Positions 34,420-42,566 of a stretch of 46,583 nt of DNA are shown in pieces. Under the pieces are notes generated by a model. That model made no database searches. It saw nothing but the letters and a program-made list of their open reading frames with translations, and was not told the DNA's origin. Within the stretch, counting starts at the first letter, position 1. Each line of letters starts with the position of its first letter. The DNA lies in the NCBI GenBank assembly GCA_021733985.1, contig JAIPJT010000017.1:1-46583 (forward strand), given 5' to 3'. The DNA comes from Victivallales bacterium. GTDB taxonomy: Bacteria > Verrucomicrobiota > Lentisphaeria > Victivallales > GWF2-38-69. Made by a program: the position numbers and the translations under genes.

Positions 34420-35655
34420 TTATTTTGATACAATCAGGCAGCAGTTTGTTCCGCCGAAGCCTAAGCTGTTGCTTAATGTATGGTTAATATTAACATTTCT
34501 AATTGTTTTTTTAATAATATTAGCCCATTCTGTTCCGGGTTCCGGATTTTCCAGGTTAATTGTTCCGCTGATAAAGTTTTTTTCCATCATCTGTGTAGAA
34601 TATATAAGTTCAACTCCAGCAGTTGCACCGATCATATGGCCTGTTTGAGATTTTGTACTGTTAATTTTTACCGACGGATTAGTTTCATAGAAAACCTGCT
34701 TAATGGCTTCAATTTCAACAGGATCTCCTACAGGGGTAGAGGTTCCATGTGTATTGATATAATCTATATCTGCTGGTTTAAGGCCGGCATCTGTAATAGC
34801 AGAATTCATTACGTCCGCACAAGATTCCGGATAAGGGACAACCATATCGGTAGCATTGCTGTTTGCTCCCAGTCCGGAAATTTTGGCAATTTTCCTTGCA
34901 CCTCGTTTTTCTGCATGCTCAGCTGATTCCAGAATTACAATTCCGGCGCCGCAGGCAATAACAAATCCATCACGGTCTTTATCAAAAGGCCTGCTTGATC
35001 TTTCCGGTTCGTTGTTAAATTTTCTTGAAATTGCTCTCATTGCATCAAATCCAACAAGGTGAACCCAGTTCAGCTCTTCAGCGCCGCCGGTGACAACAAT
35101 ATCATATTCTCCGGATCTTATAAGTCTTGAAGCAACAGCTGTTGCATGTGCACTGCTGGCGCAGGCAGAACTTATGTTATAGTTTTCACCTTTTAATTCA
35201 AAAATCAAAGAAACATTAGCGGAATTTGCAGACGGCATTGCCTGCGGGACGGTAAAAGGGCTGACCCTTTTTAATTTTTTTGTAGTATCAACTATTTTAG
35301 CACCTTTGTAAAGCTCCAGATGAGCGCTTCCGCCGTGGCCTAAAACTACTGCAACGCGTAATTTTTTAAACTCCTCAACAGTCAGGCCGGCTTCTTCCAT
35401 AGCCTGGTAAGTTGCCGCAATGGCAAAAATTGAACTCGGTGTTAAGAAGCGACGATTTTTTCGATTAAGAAGCGGACATTCAACTGAGCGTTCATAGATC
35501 ATACCGCTTACTCTGCTTTCTGCCCCGCAATCTTCCCACTCCTTTATATAAGTAATTCCAGATTTGCCTGATAAAAGTGCTTTTTCATTTTCTTTCAACC
35601 CTATTCCAAGAGGAGTAACAAGGCCCCTTCCAGTAATTATTACATCATTTCTCAT
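34420..35655 (-). CDS. fabB: Beta-ketoacyl-ACP synthase, FabB (KAS I) type
   Basis: A condensing enzyme of fatty-acid elongation, 411 residues. Catalytic residues are Cys165 (SSACASSAH), His303 (THGTSTPVGD) and His340 (KSQTGHMIGA). The details fit KAS I better than KAS II. The Ser after CAS matches the FabB CATSAH motif. GGAEELNW with the following FDAMRAISRKFN resembles FabB's GGGEELCW with FDAMGALSTKYN. The end SNSLGFGGTN also agrees. FabB supports unsaturated fatty-acid synthesis with FabA in Proteobacteria. It is co-directional with tsaD and follows cysS after 193 bp. It could still be a related KAS of broader type. Confidence 0.85.
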   Translation of the reverse strand: MRNDVIITGRGLVTPLGIGLKENEKALLSGKSGITYIKEWEDCGAESRVSGMIYERSVECPLLNRKNRRFLTPSSIFAIAATYQAMEEAGLTVEEFKKLRVAVVLGHGGSAHLELYKGAKIVDTTKKLKRVSPFTVPQAMPSANSANVSLIFELKGENYNISSACASSAHATAVASRLIRSGEYDIVVTGGAEELNWVHLVGFDAMRAISRKFNNEPERSSRPFDKDRDGFVIACGAGIVILESAEHAEKRGARKIAKISGLGANSNATDMVVPYPESCADVMNSAITDAGLKPADIDYINTHGTSTPVGDPVEIEAIKQVFYETNPSVKINSTKSQTGHMIGATAGVELIYSTQMMEKNFISGTINLENPEPGTEWANIIKKTIRNVNINHTLSNSLGFGGTNCCLIVSK

Positions 35656-35848
35656 ACAATGTTATACTCCTTATAAACAGTAAATATAGATTTATATATA
35701 AATATACAATCTAAAATAATAATACTTTTTAAACTAAAATCAATACGTTTATTTTAATATTGAACCTAATAGTATAAAAACATAAAATCTGACAGCCTGA
35801 GCCCCTTTGGCAAAATTTCTTTTGGGTGTTACTGTCTTTCCGGAAAAA

Positions 35849-37255
35849 TCAAATTTTTATAATTCTTGGGCCATCAGGTGTATCTTCAACCTGCCATCCG
35901 TTTTCTTTGATTTCATCTCTTAGTTCATCTGCTTTTGCGAAATCTTTATTTTTTCTTGCTGATTGACGTTCTTCAGCCATTCTAATAATCTTCTCAGGTA
36001 CTTCTATCTTCTTATCTTTAAATTTAAAAACTCCAAGTACTTTGTTGAATTTCTTATAAGTTTCGATAATTTTCTGTGCATCTTCTACGGATATACTGTT
36101 GCTGTCAAGAAGTTTATTAACCTCTTTCTGAAGGTTGAACACAGCACCGATGGTACCGGAAATATTTAAATCGTCACCGAGACATTTTGTGAACTCTTCA
36201 ATGGCTCCTTTTAAAATAGCTTCTATATTGATTGAACTTTGTTTTGTATTAGTAATATCGTTCAGACGCATAAACATATTATTAAAACCTTTTAAAGCTT
36301 CTGTAGCCTGTTCGCACGCTTTAAAGGTAAAATTAAGCTTTTTCCTGTAATGCGTTGAAATGAGGACCCATCTTATAGCTTCGGGCATAATATTTTTATT
36401 TAGTAAATCTCTTAAAGTATAAAAATTACCAAGTGATTTAGACATTTTTTTGTTGTCTACCAGAAGATATTCACAGTGCATCCAGTAATTTACGAATGTT
36501 TTTCCGTTAGCGGCTTCACTCTGGGCTATTTCGTCTTCATGGTGAGGAAACATATTGTCAATTCCTCCAGTATGAAGGTCGAATGTTTTTCCTAAGTATT
36601 TCATACTCATTGCACTGCATTCGATATGCCAGCCCGGCCTGCCTCTGCCCCATGGGCTATCCCAGTATACATCACCGTCTTCTTCTGTCCATGCTTTCCA
36701 TAATGCAAAATCTGCTACGGAATCTTTTTCATATTCATCGCTTTTTACTCTCTCGCCTATACGCTGATTTTTCATATCAATTTTTGCTAATTTTCCATAA
36801 TCGGGAAATTTGTTTATAGCAAAGTAGACTGATCCGTCTTCTGTCTGGTAACCAAATCCTTTTGCTATTAAAATTTGGATAAGTTTAATCATTTCTTTTA
36901 TATGATCTGTTGCGGCGGGATAAACTTCGGCTCTTTCAATATTTAGGGTATCTATATCTTCAAAAAAAGCCTTTTTAAATTTTTCTGTATATTGCTTGAG
37001 AGGTTCTCCTGCTATTTTGGAGTCTCTTATGGTTTTGTCTTCAACATCAGTCAGATTCATCACCTGTTTTATCTTAAAGCCATGAAACTTTAAAGCCCTT
37101 CTTAAAATATCCTCGAACATAAAAGATCGTAAATTCCCTATATGAGCAAAATTATAGACAGTCGGGCCGCAGGTGTAAATCCCGACTTCATTATCGTTGA
37201 TAGGAATAAACTCCTCTTTTTTGCGATTCAGCGTGTTATATATTTTAAAAGCCAT
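35849..37255 (-). CDS. cysS: Cysteinyl-tRNA synthetase
   Basis: A class I aminoacyl-tRNA synthetase of 468 residues that charges tRNA-Cys. Visible: the zinc Cys29 in YTCGPTVY, HIGN (38-41) as the HIGH motif, GRPGWHIECSAM, HTGGIDNMFPHHEDE with zinc ligands, and KMSKSLGN. A C-terminal anticodon-binding helical domain follows (EERQSARKNKDFAKADELRD). Length is typical of bacterial CysS. Transcription is away from the lipoprotein gene upstream. Confidence 0.98.
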   Translation of the reverse strand: MAFKIYNTLNRKKEEFIPINDNEVGIYTCGPTVYNFAHIGNLRSFMFEDILRRALKFHGFKIKQVMNLTDVEDKTIRDSKIAGEPLKQYTEKFKKAFFEDIDTLNIERAEVYPAATDHIKEMIKLIQILIAKGFGYQTEDGSVYFAINKFPDYGKLAKIDMKNQRIGERVKSDEYEKDSVADFALWKAWTEEDGDVYWDSPWGRGRPGWHIECSAMSMKYLGKTFDLHTGGIDNMFPHHEDEIAQSEAANGKTFVNYWMHCEYLLVDNKKMSKSLGNFYTLRDLLNKNIMPEAIRWVLISTHYRKKLNFTFKACEQATEALKGFNNMFMRLNDITNTKQSSINIEAILKGAIEEFTKCLGDDLNISGTIGAVFNLQKEVNKLLDSNSISVEDAQKIIETYKKFNKVLGVFKFKDKKIEVPEKIIRMAEERQSARKNKDFAKADELRDEIKENGWQVEDTPDGPRIIKI

Positions 37256-37578
37256 AATTTATAAACCTCATTTATGATTTATTTAATGTTTTTTATATGA
37301 AAAAAGATAAAATCTGCTCAAAAAACATTGAACATGTTGAAATTAATATAACAGCAGCCATTATTTGAACTGGCTGTATGCTAAAATCCTATGTGAAATA
37401 TAGCAGATTAACAGGAAATATCGACTTTATTTTTAAATTAAAAAACCTTTCAGGGTAATTTTAAAAAACTATATTGTTGATTATTTATAATATGTTATAA
37501 TATATATATAAGCTGTAAAGTATTATATAAGTCAAGTAACTATATTCTTATTTTATTCTCAAAGACGGAGGTTGATAA
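37256..37578. other. Intergenic region between cysS and the YHS-repeat lipoprotein
   Basis: About 320 bp between divergent genes. The right end is extremely AT-rich and contains a good candidate promoter (37474-37501). No repeat copy or RNA gene was recognised. Confidence 0.5.
37474..37501 (+). promoter_or_regulatory. Candidate sigma-70-type promoter for the YHS-repeat lipoprotein
   Basis: TTGTTG (37474-37479) and TATAAT (37496-37501) have a 16-bp spacer, about 78 bp ahead of the ATG. GGAGGT at 37567-37572 is a strong ribosome site 6 nt before the start. Confidence 0.5.
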
Positions 37579-38289
37579 ATGTGTTTTAAATTAGTGTCGA
37601 AAGAAAATCAAAATTTTTTTAAATCCGTTAAATACGTTTTGTTTTGTCTGTTTATAACTTCCCTCTTTTCAGGGTGTGCTACGACGGGTAAAACTATTCA
37701 TGCGAACGGTGATAATTATGGGTTGACAGTAAAATCCTCATATAACGGTAACTTGATTACAATTAATAAAAATACTGAATGTTTGAATTATAAAGGGAGA
37801 AATTTTTATTTTGAAAACGAGCTGAATATGTCAAAATTTCAGGATAACCCTGAAAAATACATAAACATACATCCGTTTAACCGTAGTCCTAAAAAAATTA
37901 AATCATTAAAATCTGACTGGGGTTTAAAAACAAACAGTTCTTATAACGGCGACCCTATAGTTGTCAGCGAATATACTCCGACATTATATTTTTTAGATAG
38001 AATTTATTACTTTGCACACAATGAAGAAGTAGAGGCTTTCAAACACGACCCATTAATTTTTATTGCAAAATACCCGGCAAACCGCATCCCTAAAACTATC
38101 TCTCCTCTTAAATCCGATTATGGAGAAAAAACAGTTTGCGGTTCATCGGGAAATCAAATCTTAATAGGTCCGCATACTCCGGCACTTGAGTATTTAGGTA
38201 GAGTATTTTATTTCAGCAGCCTTTATGAAATGCAGGTTTTTCAGCAGGATCCGCAGGCCTATGTAGCTAAGAGTTTTAATAAAAATTAA
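37579..38289 (+). CDS. Lipoprotein with three YHS-like repeats lacking Cys
   Basis: A 236-residue protein with a signal peptide and lipobox SLFSGC (Cys33), so probably a lipoprotein. The mature part consists of three repeats of about 49 residues with a constant period of 67 residues (47-95, 114-162, 181-229). Each reads roughly YGL-K-SS--G--I-------Y--R-YYF------F--DP--Y. That layout is like YHS/TRASH domains (YKGKTYYFC..C...F..DPEKY). However, the metal-binding Cys positions are replaced (ENELNMSKF, HNEEVEAF, SLYEMQVF). Linkers contain the repeated LKSD motif. Function is unknown; metal chelation by Cys is not possible in this form. A good promoter and ribosome site precede it. Confidence 0.75.
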   Translation: MCFKLVSKENQNFFKSVKYVLFCLFITSLFSGCATTGKTIHANGDNYGLTVKSSYNGNLITINKNTECLNYKGRNFYFENELNMSKFQDNPEKYINIHPFNRSPKKIKSLKSDWGLKTNSSYNGDPIVVSEYTPTLYFLDRIYYFAHNEEVEAFKHDPLIFIAKYPANRIPKTISPLKSDYGEKTVCGSSGNQILIGPHTPALEYLGRVFYFSSLYEMQVFQQDPQAYVAKSFNKN

Positions 38290-38565
38290 CTAACGCATGT
38301 CAAGAAGATATTTACAAAAGATAGGGTATGGCACAGTACAGGCGGCATTTAAAATTTATTAATGTAAACATCTGTGCCATTATTGTTGCATCTGCAGTTT
38401 AACATCTGATAAATTTGAAGCTTACAGGACATTGGTCTACAAAGATAATTTTCTTCTTTAAACCAGGATTATGCATAATTTGGGTTAAAGAATGTAATAT
38501 ATGATAGCTGTACCTTACTGTATTTTATTTTCCGGCATGATTGTTTAACCAAAAGGTTTTTGTAT
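38290..38565. other. Intergenic region before murA
   Basis: About 275 bp. TGGCACAG (38329-38336) and CTGTGCCA (38372-38379) form an 8-bp inverted repeat with a 35-nt loop, possibly a weak transcription stop. A copy of the short palindromic repeat starts at 38468. No gene is seen. Confidence 0.4.
38468..38503 (+). repeat. Short repeat with ATTATGCATAAT palindrome (copy 2)
   Basis: The 19-nt string at 38468-38486 is identical to 31061-31079. It lies in the gap before murA, after an inverted repeat. Confidence 0.6.
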
Positions 38566-39846
38566 ATGAGCAGCTTTGTTATAGAAGGAGGAAATTCTTT
38601 ATCAGGAGAGATTACAGTAAGTGGAAATAAAAATGCTGCTTTGCCTATGCTGGCTGCATCACTTCTGACTGAAGAGAAAGTAGTACTAAAAAATGTTCCG
38701 GAAATAATAGATATCGATATCATGCTTCAAATAGCAGAGTATATAGGGACTGAGATAACAAAGACAAAAAACACCCTCGAGCTGAAAAGTTCAAAAATAA
38801 ACAATACTGATCTACCCCGCAGTCTATGCTCTAAAATAAGAACCTCCATACTCTATACCGGACCATTGCTTGTTAGAGCAGGTGAAGCTTCTATATGGCC
38901 GCCCGGCGGCGATATAATTGGGCGAAGACGCTTAGACAGCCATTTCTACGGACTTACAGGATTGGGAGCAAGACTTGAGAAGCAGTATCCGTTTTATGGT
39001 TTTGAATTACAGCCGGAGAAATTAGTAGGTAAGGAATTATTCTTTGATGAAGCAAGTGTTACAGCTACTGAACATATTATGATGACAGCTGTATTAGCTA
39101 ATGGGACGACTGTTTTAAGGAACGCGGCTGCAGAACCTCATGTTTTTGATCTTGGTACTTTTTTGATAAAAATGGGGGCTAAAATTGAAGGTCTTGGAAC
39201 AAACACAATTACTATTACCGGTGTTGAAAAACTGCATGGGGCAGAACATATAATACAGGGTGATCATATCGAAGCCGGAAGTTTCCTTACACTTGCGGCA
39301 GCAACAGGGGGGGAAATAAAAATTAACGGTATAACTCCACGGCAGTTATGGATGACGCGAAGAGTTTTCGAAAGATTTAATATAATGATGAAAATATACC
39401 ATGATTATGTTTATCTTCCAGGTAATCAGGAGTTGTCCGTTAATTCGGACTTTGGAAATGCAATCCCCACTGTCTCGGACGGCACCTGGCCTCAATTTCC
39501 ATCAGATATGATGAGTTGTACAATAGTTATGGCTACACAGGCAAAAGGTACTGTGATGTTTTTTGAAAAAATGTTTGAAAGTAGAATTTATTTTGTTGAT
39601 AAATTGATAAGTATGGGGGCAAGTGCGATCGTATGTGACCCTCACAGGGCAGTAATTTCCGGGCCGTGTAAATTAAAGGGTACTGAAGTTTCAAGCCCTG
39701 ATATTCGTTCAGGAATGGCGCTTATTATTGCTGCGCTTTGTGCAGAAGGCGAAAGTATTATTCATAATGTGGAGGTTATTTCACGCGGCTATGAAAAAAT
39801 AGCCGAAAAAATAAGAATTTTAGGTGGCAGTATCTATGAAACCTAA
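38566..39846 (+). CDS. murA: UDP-N-acetylglucosamine 1-carboxyvinyltransferase MurA, Asp variant
   Basis: The first committed enzyme of peptidoglycan synthesis: it adds enolpyruvate from PEP to UDP-GlcNAc. From ATG 38566 it is 426 residues. GNKNAALPMLAASLL holds the conserved Lys22-Asn23. The catalytic loop reads PPGGDIIGRRRLD, with Asp116 where E. coli has Cys115. Cys is the residue alkylated by fosfomycin, and Asp at this site is known to make MurA insensitive in Chlamydia and Mycobacterium. Further motifs: GDHIEAGSFLTLAAATGG, SDGTWPQFPSDMMS (usual PG..TDLQP region), and DIRSGMALIIAAL. A TTG 6 nt upstream in frame is an unlikely start. It is followed by pheA. Confidence 0.95.
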   Translation: MSSFVIEGGNSLSGEITVSGNKNAALPMLAASLLTEEKVVLKNVPEIIDIDIMLQIAEYIGTEITKTKNTLELKSSKINNTDLPRSLCSKIRTSILYTGPLLVRAGEASIWPPGGDIIGRRRLDSHFYGLTGLGARLEKQYPFYGFELQPEKLVGKELFFDEASVTATEHIMMTAVLANGTTVLRNAAAEPHVFDLGTFLIKMGAKIEGLGTNTITITGVEKLHGAEHIIQGDHIEAGSFLTLAAATGGEIKINGITPRQLWMTRRVFERFNIMMKIYHDYVYLPGNQELSVNSDFGNAIPTVSDGTWPQFPSDMMSCTIVMATQAKGTVMFFEKMFESRIYFVDKLISMGASAIVCDPHRAVISGPCKLKGTEVSSPDIRSGMALIIAALCAEGESIIHNVEVISRGYEKIAEKIRILGGSIYET

Positions 39847-39902
39847 ATTGAGTTTATCTGAAATTATTAATGTTATATCTTATAACTGTGTGGGTATATT
39901 AA

Positions 39903-40739
39903 ATGTCTGAAGTTAATGAAGTCGCTTATTTAGGCCCTCAGGGAACATACTCGAATATTGTTGCAGCAAAACATTTCGGAAAGAAAATAAAATTAGTGCC
40001 GATGGCTTCGATCATAGATATATGCGAATATACGGCTGAAAGTGAATATAGAAGAGGTTTAGTACCGGTTGAAAATTCTTCAGGCGGGCCTATAGCTGAA
40101 ACAATTGATATTCTCCTTTACAATAACTATAAACTTGCTATAGAAGAATCTGTAAAGTTGTGTGTAAAGCTTGCTCTTATTGGAAGAAAGAAAGACAGAA
40201 TTAGAAAAATTTACTCACATTCTGTTCCTCTATTTCATTGTCGTGAGTGGATAAGGAATAATTTTCCCGAAGTAACTAAAGTAACAGTTTCCAGTACAGC
40301 ACAGGCTGCTAAACATGTTGTGGAAGAAAAAAATACAGCAGCAATCGCTTCTGTCAATTCGGCCGAACTGTATAGTCTTGATATACTTGTATACCCCCTA
40401 GTACAAAACATCCCAAACCAAACACAGTTTTATTCCCTTTCTCTTAAGCCGGAGGTACCATTGAGGGGAGAAGTGAAAACAAGCGTTGCTGCTTTTATAA
40501 ATGATACCCCTGGAAGTTTATACGATTTCCTGGAGCCGTTTAAGACTGATAAAGTTAATATGAGCAGAATAATTTCGAGGCCCATCTATGGTAAGCCTTC
40601 GGAATATGCATTTTATGTAGATATTTACGGAGATTCCAATAAACCGGGTCTGTTGAAAACGATTGATAAGATATCCAAAGCCTGTAAAACCTGCCGAATT
40701 ATAAGTTCTTATCCTGAAAATAAGATTTATAATTTATAA
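39903..40739 (+). CDS. pheA: Prephenate dehydratase
   Basis: Converts prephenate to phenylpyruvate for phenylalanine synthesis. The 278 residues show the catalytic domain (YLGPQGTYS at 9-17; GLVPVENSSGGPI; ASVNSAELYSL). A C-terminal ACT domain (about 195-275: TPGSLYDFLEPF, ISRPIYGKP) probably binds phenylalanine for feedback control. The family's NxTRF motif reads NQTQF at 172-176, so the Arg is replaced by Gln; the catalytic Thr174 is kept. The ACT motif ESRP reads ISRP. There is no fused chorismate mutase. It lies 56 bp after murA and 82 bp before def. Confidence 0.93.
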   Translation: MSEVNEVAYLGPQGTYSNIVAAKHFGKKIKLVPMASIIDICEYTAESEYRRGLVPVENSSGGPIAETIDILLYNNYKLAIEESVKLCVKLALIGRKKDRIRKIYSHSVPLFHCREWIRNNFPEVTKVTVSSTAQAAKHVVEEKNTAAIASVNSAELYSLDILVYPLVQNIPNQTQFYSLSLKPEVPLRGEVKTSVAAFINDTPGSLYDFLEPFKTDKVNMSRIISRPIYGKPSEYAFYVDIYGDSNKPGLLKTIDKISKACKTCRIISSYPENKIYNL

Positions 40740-40821
40740 ATTCAGAAATCTGGAATAGATTTTGCCTGTTACAGGTTTATATTAAAAACTTAAATATATA
40801 AAAATTTATTCGGTGAATTTT

Positions 40822-41391
40822 ATGGATATTATGGACATAAAGAAATTGGAAATAAAATACATCGGCGACGAAGTATTAACAAAAAAATCGAAAAACATAA
40901 CTGTCGACGAGAACGTTAAGGAACTGTCAAAAAATATGATAGAACTGATGTACAATAACAATGGCATCGGTCTTGCAGCTCCACAGGTTGGAATAAATAA
41001 CCGGTTGATTGCTATTGATATTAAGGAATATGGGGTAGAGAACCTCAAAACACCGGGGGAGATGCTTTTGTTGCCGCAAATGCCTATTGTCCTCGTCAAT
41101 CCTGAGATTACAGCTTTCAGCAGGGAAACTGCAGAAATGGAGGAGGGGTGTCTGAGTGTCCCGGAGATATTTGCTGTAGTTGAACGGCCTGTGGAAATTA
41201 ATCTCAGGGCTCAGTTCCTTAGCGGAGAAAAGCTTAACATTCAGTGTGGAGGTTTTCTCTCAAGGGTTTTACAGCATGAAATAGACCACTTGAACGGTAT
41301 ATTGTTTGTTGACAGATTGTCAGAGAGAGAAGCTAAAAGAATAAAATCAAAATTAAACAAATTGCAGAAGAAACTGTCAATAAAAAAATAG
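40822..41391 (+). CDS. def: Peptide deformylase
   Basis: Removes the formyl group from the N-terminal Met of new proteins. From ATG 40822 it is 189 residues. GGTGA at 40812-40816 stands 5 nt ahead of this ATG, which makes the overlapping GTG less likely. Motifs: GIGLAAPQVG, EGCLSVP with a metal-ligand Cys, and HEIDHLNG with the metal-ligand His pair and the catalytic Glu. The C-terminal helix is Lys-rich. An insertion around residues 75-95 (VENLKTPGEMLLLPQMP) is longer than in E. coli. It lies 9 bp ahead of the membrane-protein gene. Confidence 0.96.
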   Translation: MDIMDIKKLEIKYIGDEVLTKKSKNITVDENVKELSKNMIELMYNNNGIGLAAPQVGINNRLIAIDIKEYGVENLKTPGEMLLLPQMPIVLVNPEITAFSRETAEMEEGCLSVPEIFAVVERPVEINLRAQFLSGEKLNIQCGGFLSRVLQHEIDHLNGILFVDRLSEREAKRIKSKLNKLQKKLSIKK

Positions 41392-41400
41392 ATATAAAAT

Positions 41401-42351
41401 ATGGGAAAAAATAGTTTTTTTAAAATTCTTGCTTCAGTGTGCACCGGTACGAAGCTTTTTGATGAAATTTCTAAACATTCAGTATTCAGAACCCTGTGGC
41501 ATTTAATATTAATTGCTTTATTATTATCTGCAGTGTTTGTATTAGTAAGAACACCGGAGCTGAGCAGTGATATCTCAGACGTTAATACATTCCTTCAGGA
41601 AGAGTTCGGTTCTGTAGTAGTCAAATCGGACGGTGTATATCCTGAGATTAATCCGGAAAAGCCCAGGAACATAAATTACGACTTTACTGAGATAGGTTAT
41701 TATCCTTCTTTACCTAATAAACAAAATTTGGAATTAAATAATAAACTTAATGACAGGGGCTTTGTCTGGACTCCCAAAGGTATAACCGGTTGGATAAAAA
41801 TGACACCCGAAAAATATGTAGTTTATCAGGGACTTGCTTCAAATAAATCACCACAATGGTTCAATATGACTGATAAAAAAGGCCTGTACCCATATATAAA
41901 AAATAATCGTTTAAAGTCTTTTAACAACCTTTATACATGTTTATGTGCCCCGCTTTCCGGAGATATTCCCCTGTTCATGCTACTGTCGCCAATTAAAAAA
42001 GGGAATAATTATTTTTCTGATTTTTCCAGTAATATATATTGGTATTCTTCAATAATGACAGGTCTAAAGTTTGTGCTTATGATATTTTTTAATGCATTAT
42101 TCTATTCATTGCTTTTTGCTTTATTTTTCAGCATAACGGGCAGGCGGGACCCCCAAAGGGATTTTACTTTTAAAACAGCTTTTAATACTGCTATATATGC
42201 CGGATTCCCGGCAATGATAATCGGGATAGTTTTTACCATTTCAAAAATGCCATGGCTTGATTATCAGACAATTTATCTGCTGACCATGTTTGTTTATCTG
42301 ATTGTTATTATGCAGGGAAAAAGGAAAAAAGAATTTAACGGTAAAAAATAA
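41401..42351 (+). CDS. DUF1189-like membrane protein
   Basis: A 316-residue membrane protein. It has one N-terminal membrane segment (about 34-50), an extracytoplasmic domain (about 52-210), then three or more further segments (about 215-245, 258-280 and 284-304), and a Lys-rich end. The plan FFKIL...SVFRTLWHLI.., a soluble domain with QWFNMTD and LFMLLSP, and then several helices resembles DUF1189 proteins, whose function is unknown. It is 9 bp after def and probably co-transcribed. The next gene is separated by a repeat copy. Confidence 0.65.
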   Translation: MGKNSFFKILASVCTGTKLFDEISKHSVFRTLWHLILIALLLSAVFVLVRTPELSSDISDVNTFLQEEFGSVVVKSDGVYPEINPEKPRNINYDFTEIGYYPSLPNKQNLELNNKLNDRGFVWTPKGITGWIKMTPEKYVVYQGLASNKSPQWFNMTDKKGLYPYIKNNRLKSFNNLYTCLCAPLSGDIPLFMLLSPIKKGNNYFSDFSSNIYWYSSIMTGLKFVLMIFFNALFYSLLFALFFSITGRRDPQRDFTFKTAFNTAIYAGFPAMIIGIVFTISKMPWLDYQTIYLLTMFVYLIVIMQGKRKKEFNGKK

Positions 42352-42372
42352 AAGTAATTTAAGTGCAGCATT

Positions 42373-42535
42373 TATACAAAATGTATGCGGTTTTTTTTAA
42401 ATCCGGCGTAGTTCCGCAATAGCGAAAACGAAGTCGGAATGGTTTTTGTCCTTCGTAAATGAACTTGGACATACACTTTATTTTTCAACCATATCATTCG
42501 ATACGGATAAATAAACCAAATCGTTTAGGGCATAA
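42373..42535 (+). repeat. Dispersed repeat family 1, copy C
   Basis: Aligns with copy B (20163-20345) across its length. It lacks about 22 bases in the right part, where copy B has the block that is identical in copy A. Its TATAC...GGGCATA ends match the inverted ends of copy B loosely. It lies in the 215-bp gap between the DUF1189-like and Cdc123-like genes. Confidence 0.82.
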
Positions 42536-42566
42536 TTATTAAAAAATTTTATAATAAAGGTTTAAT

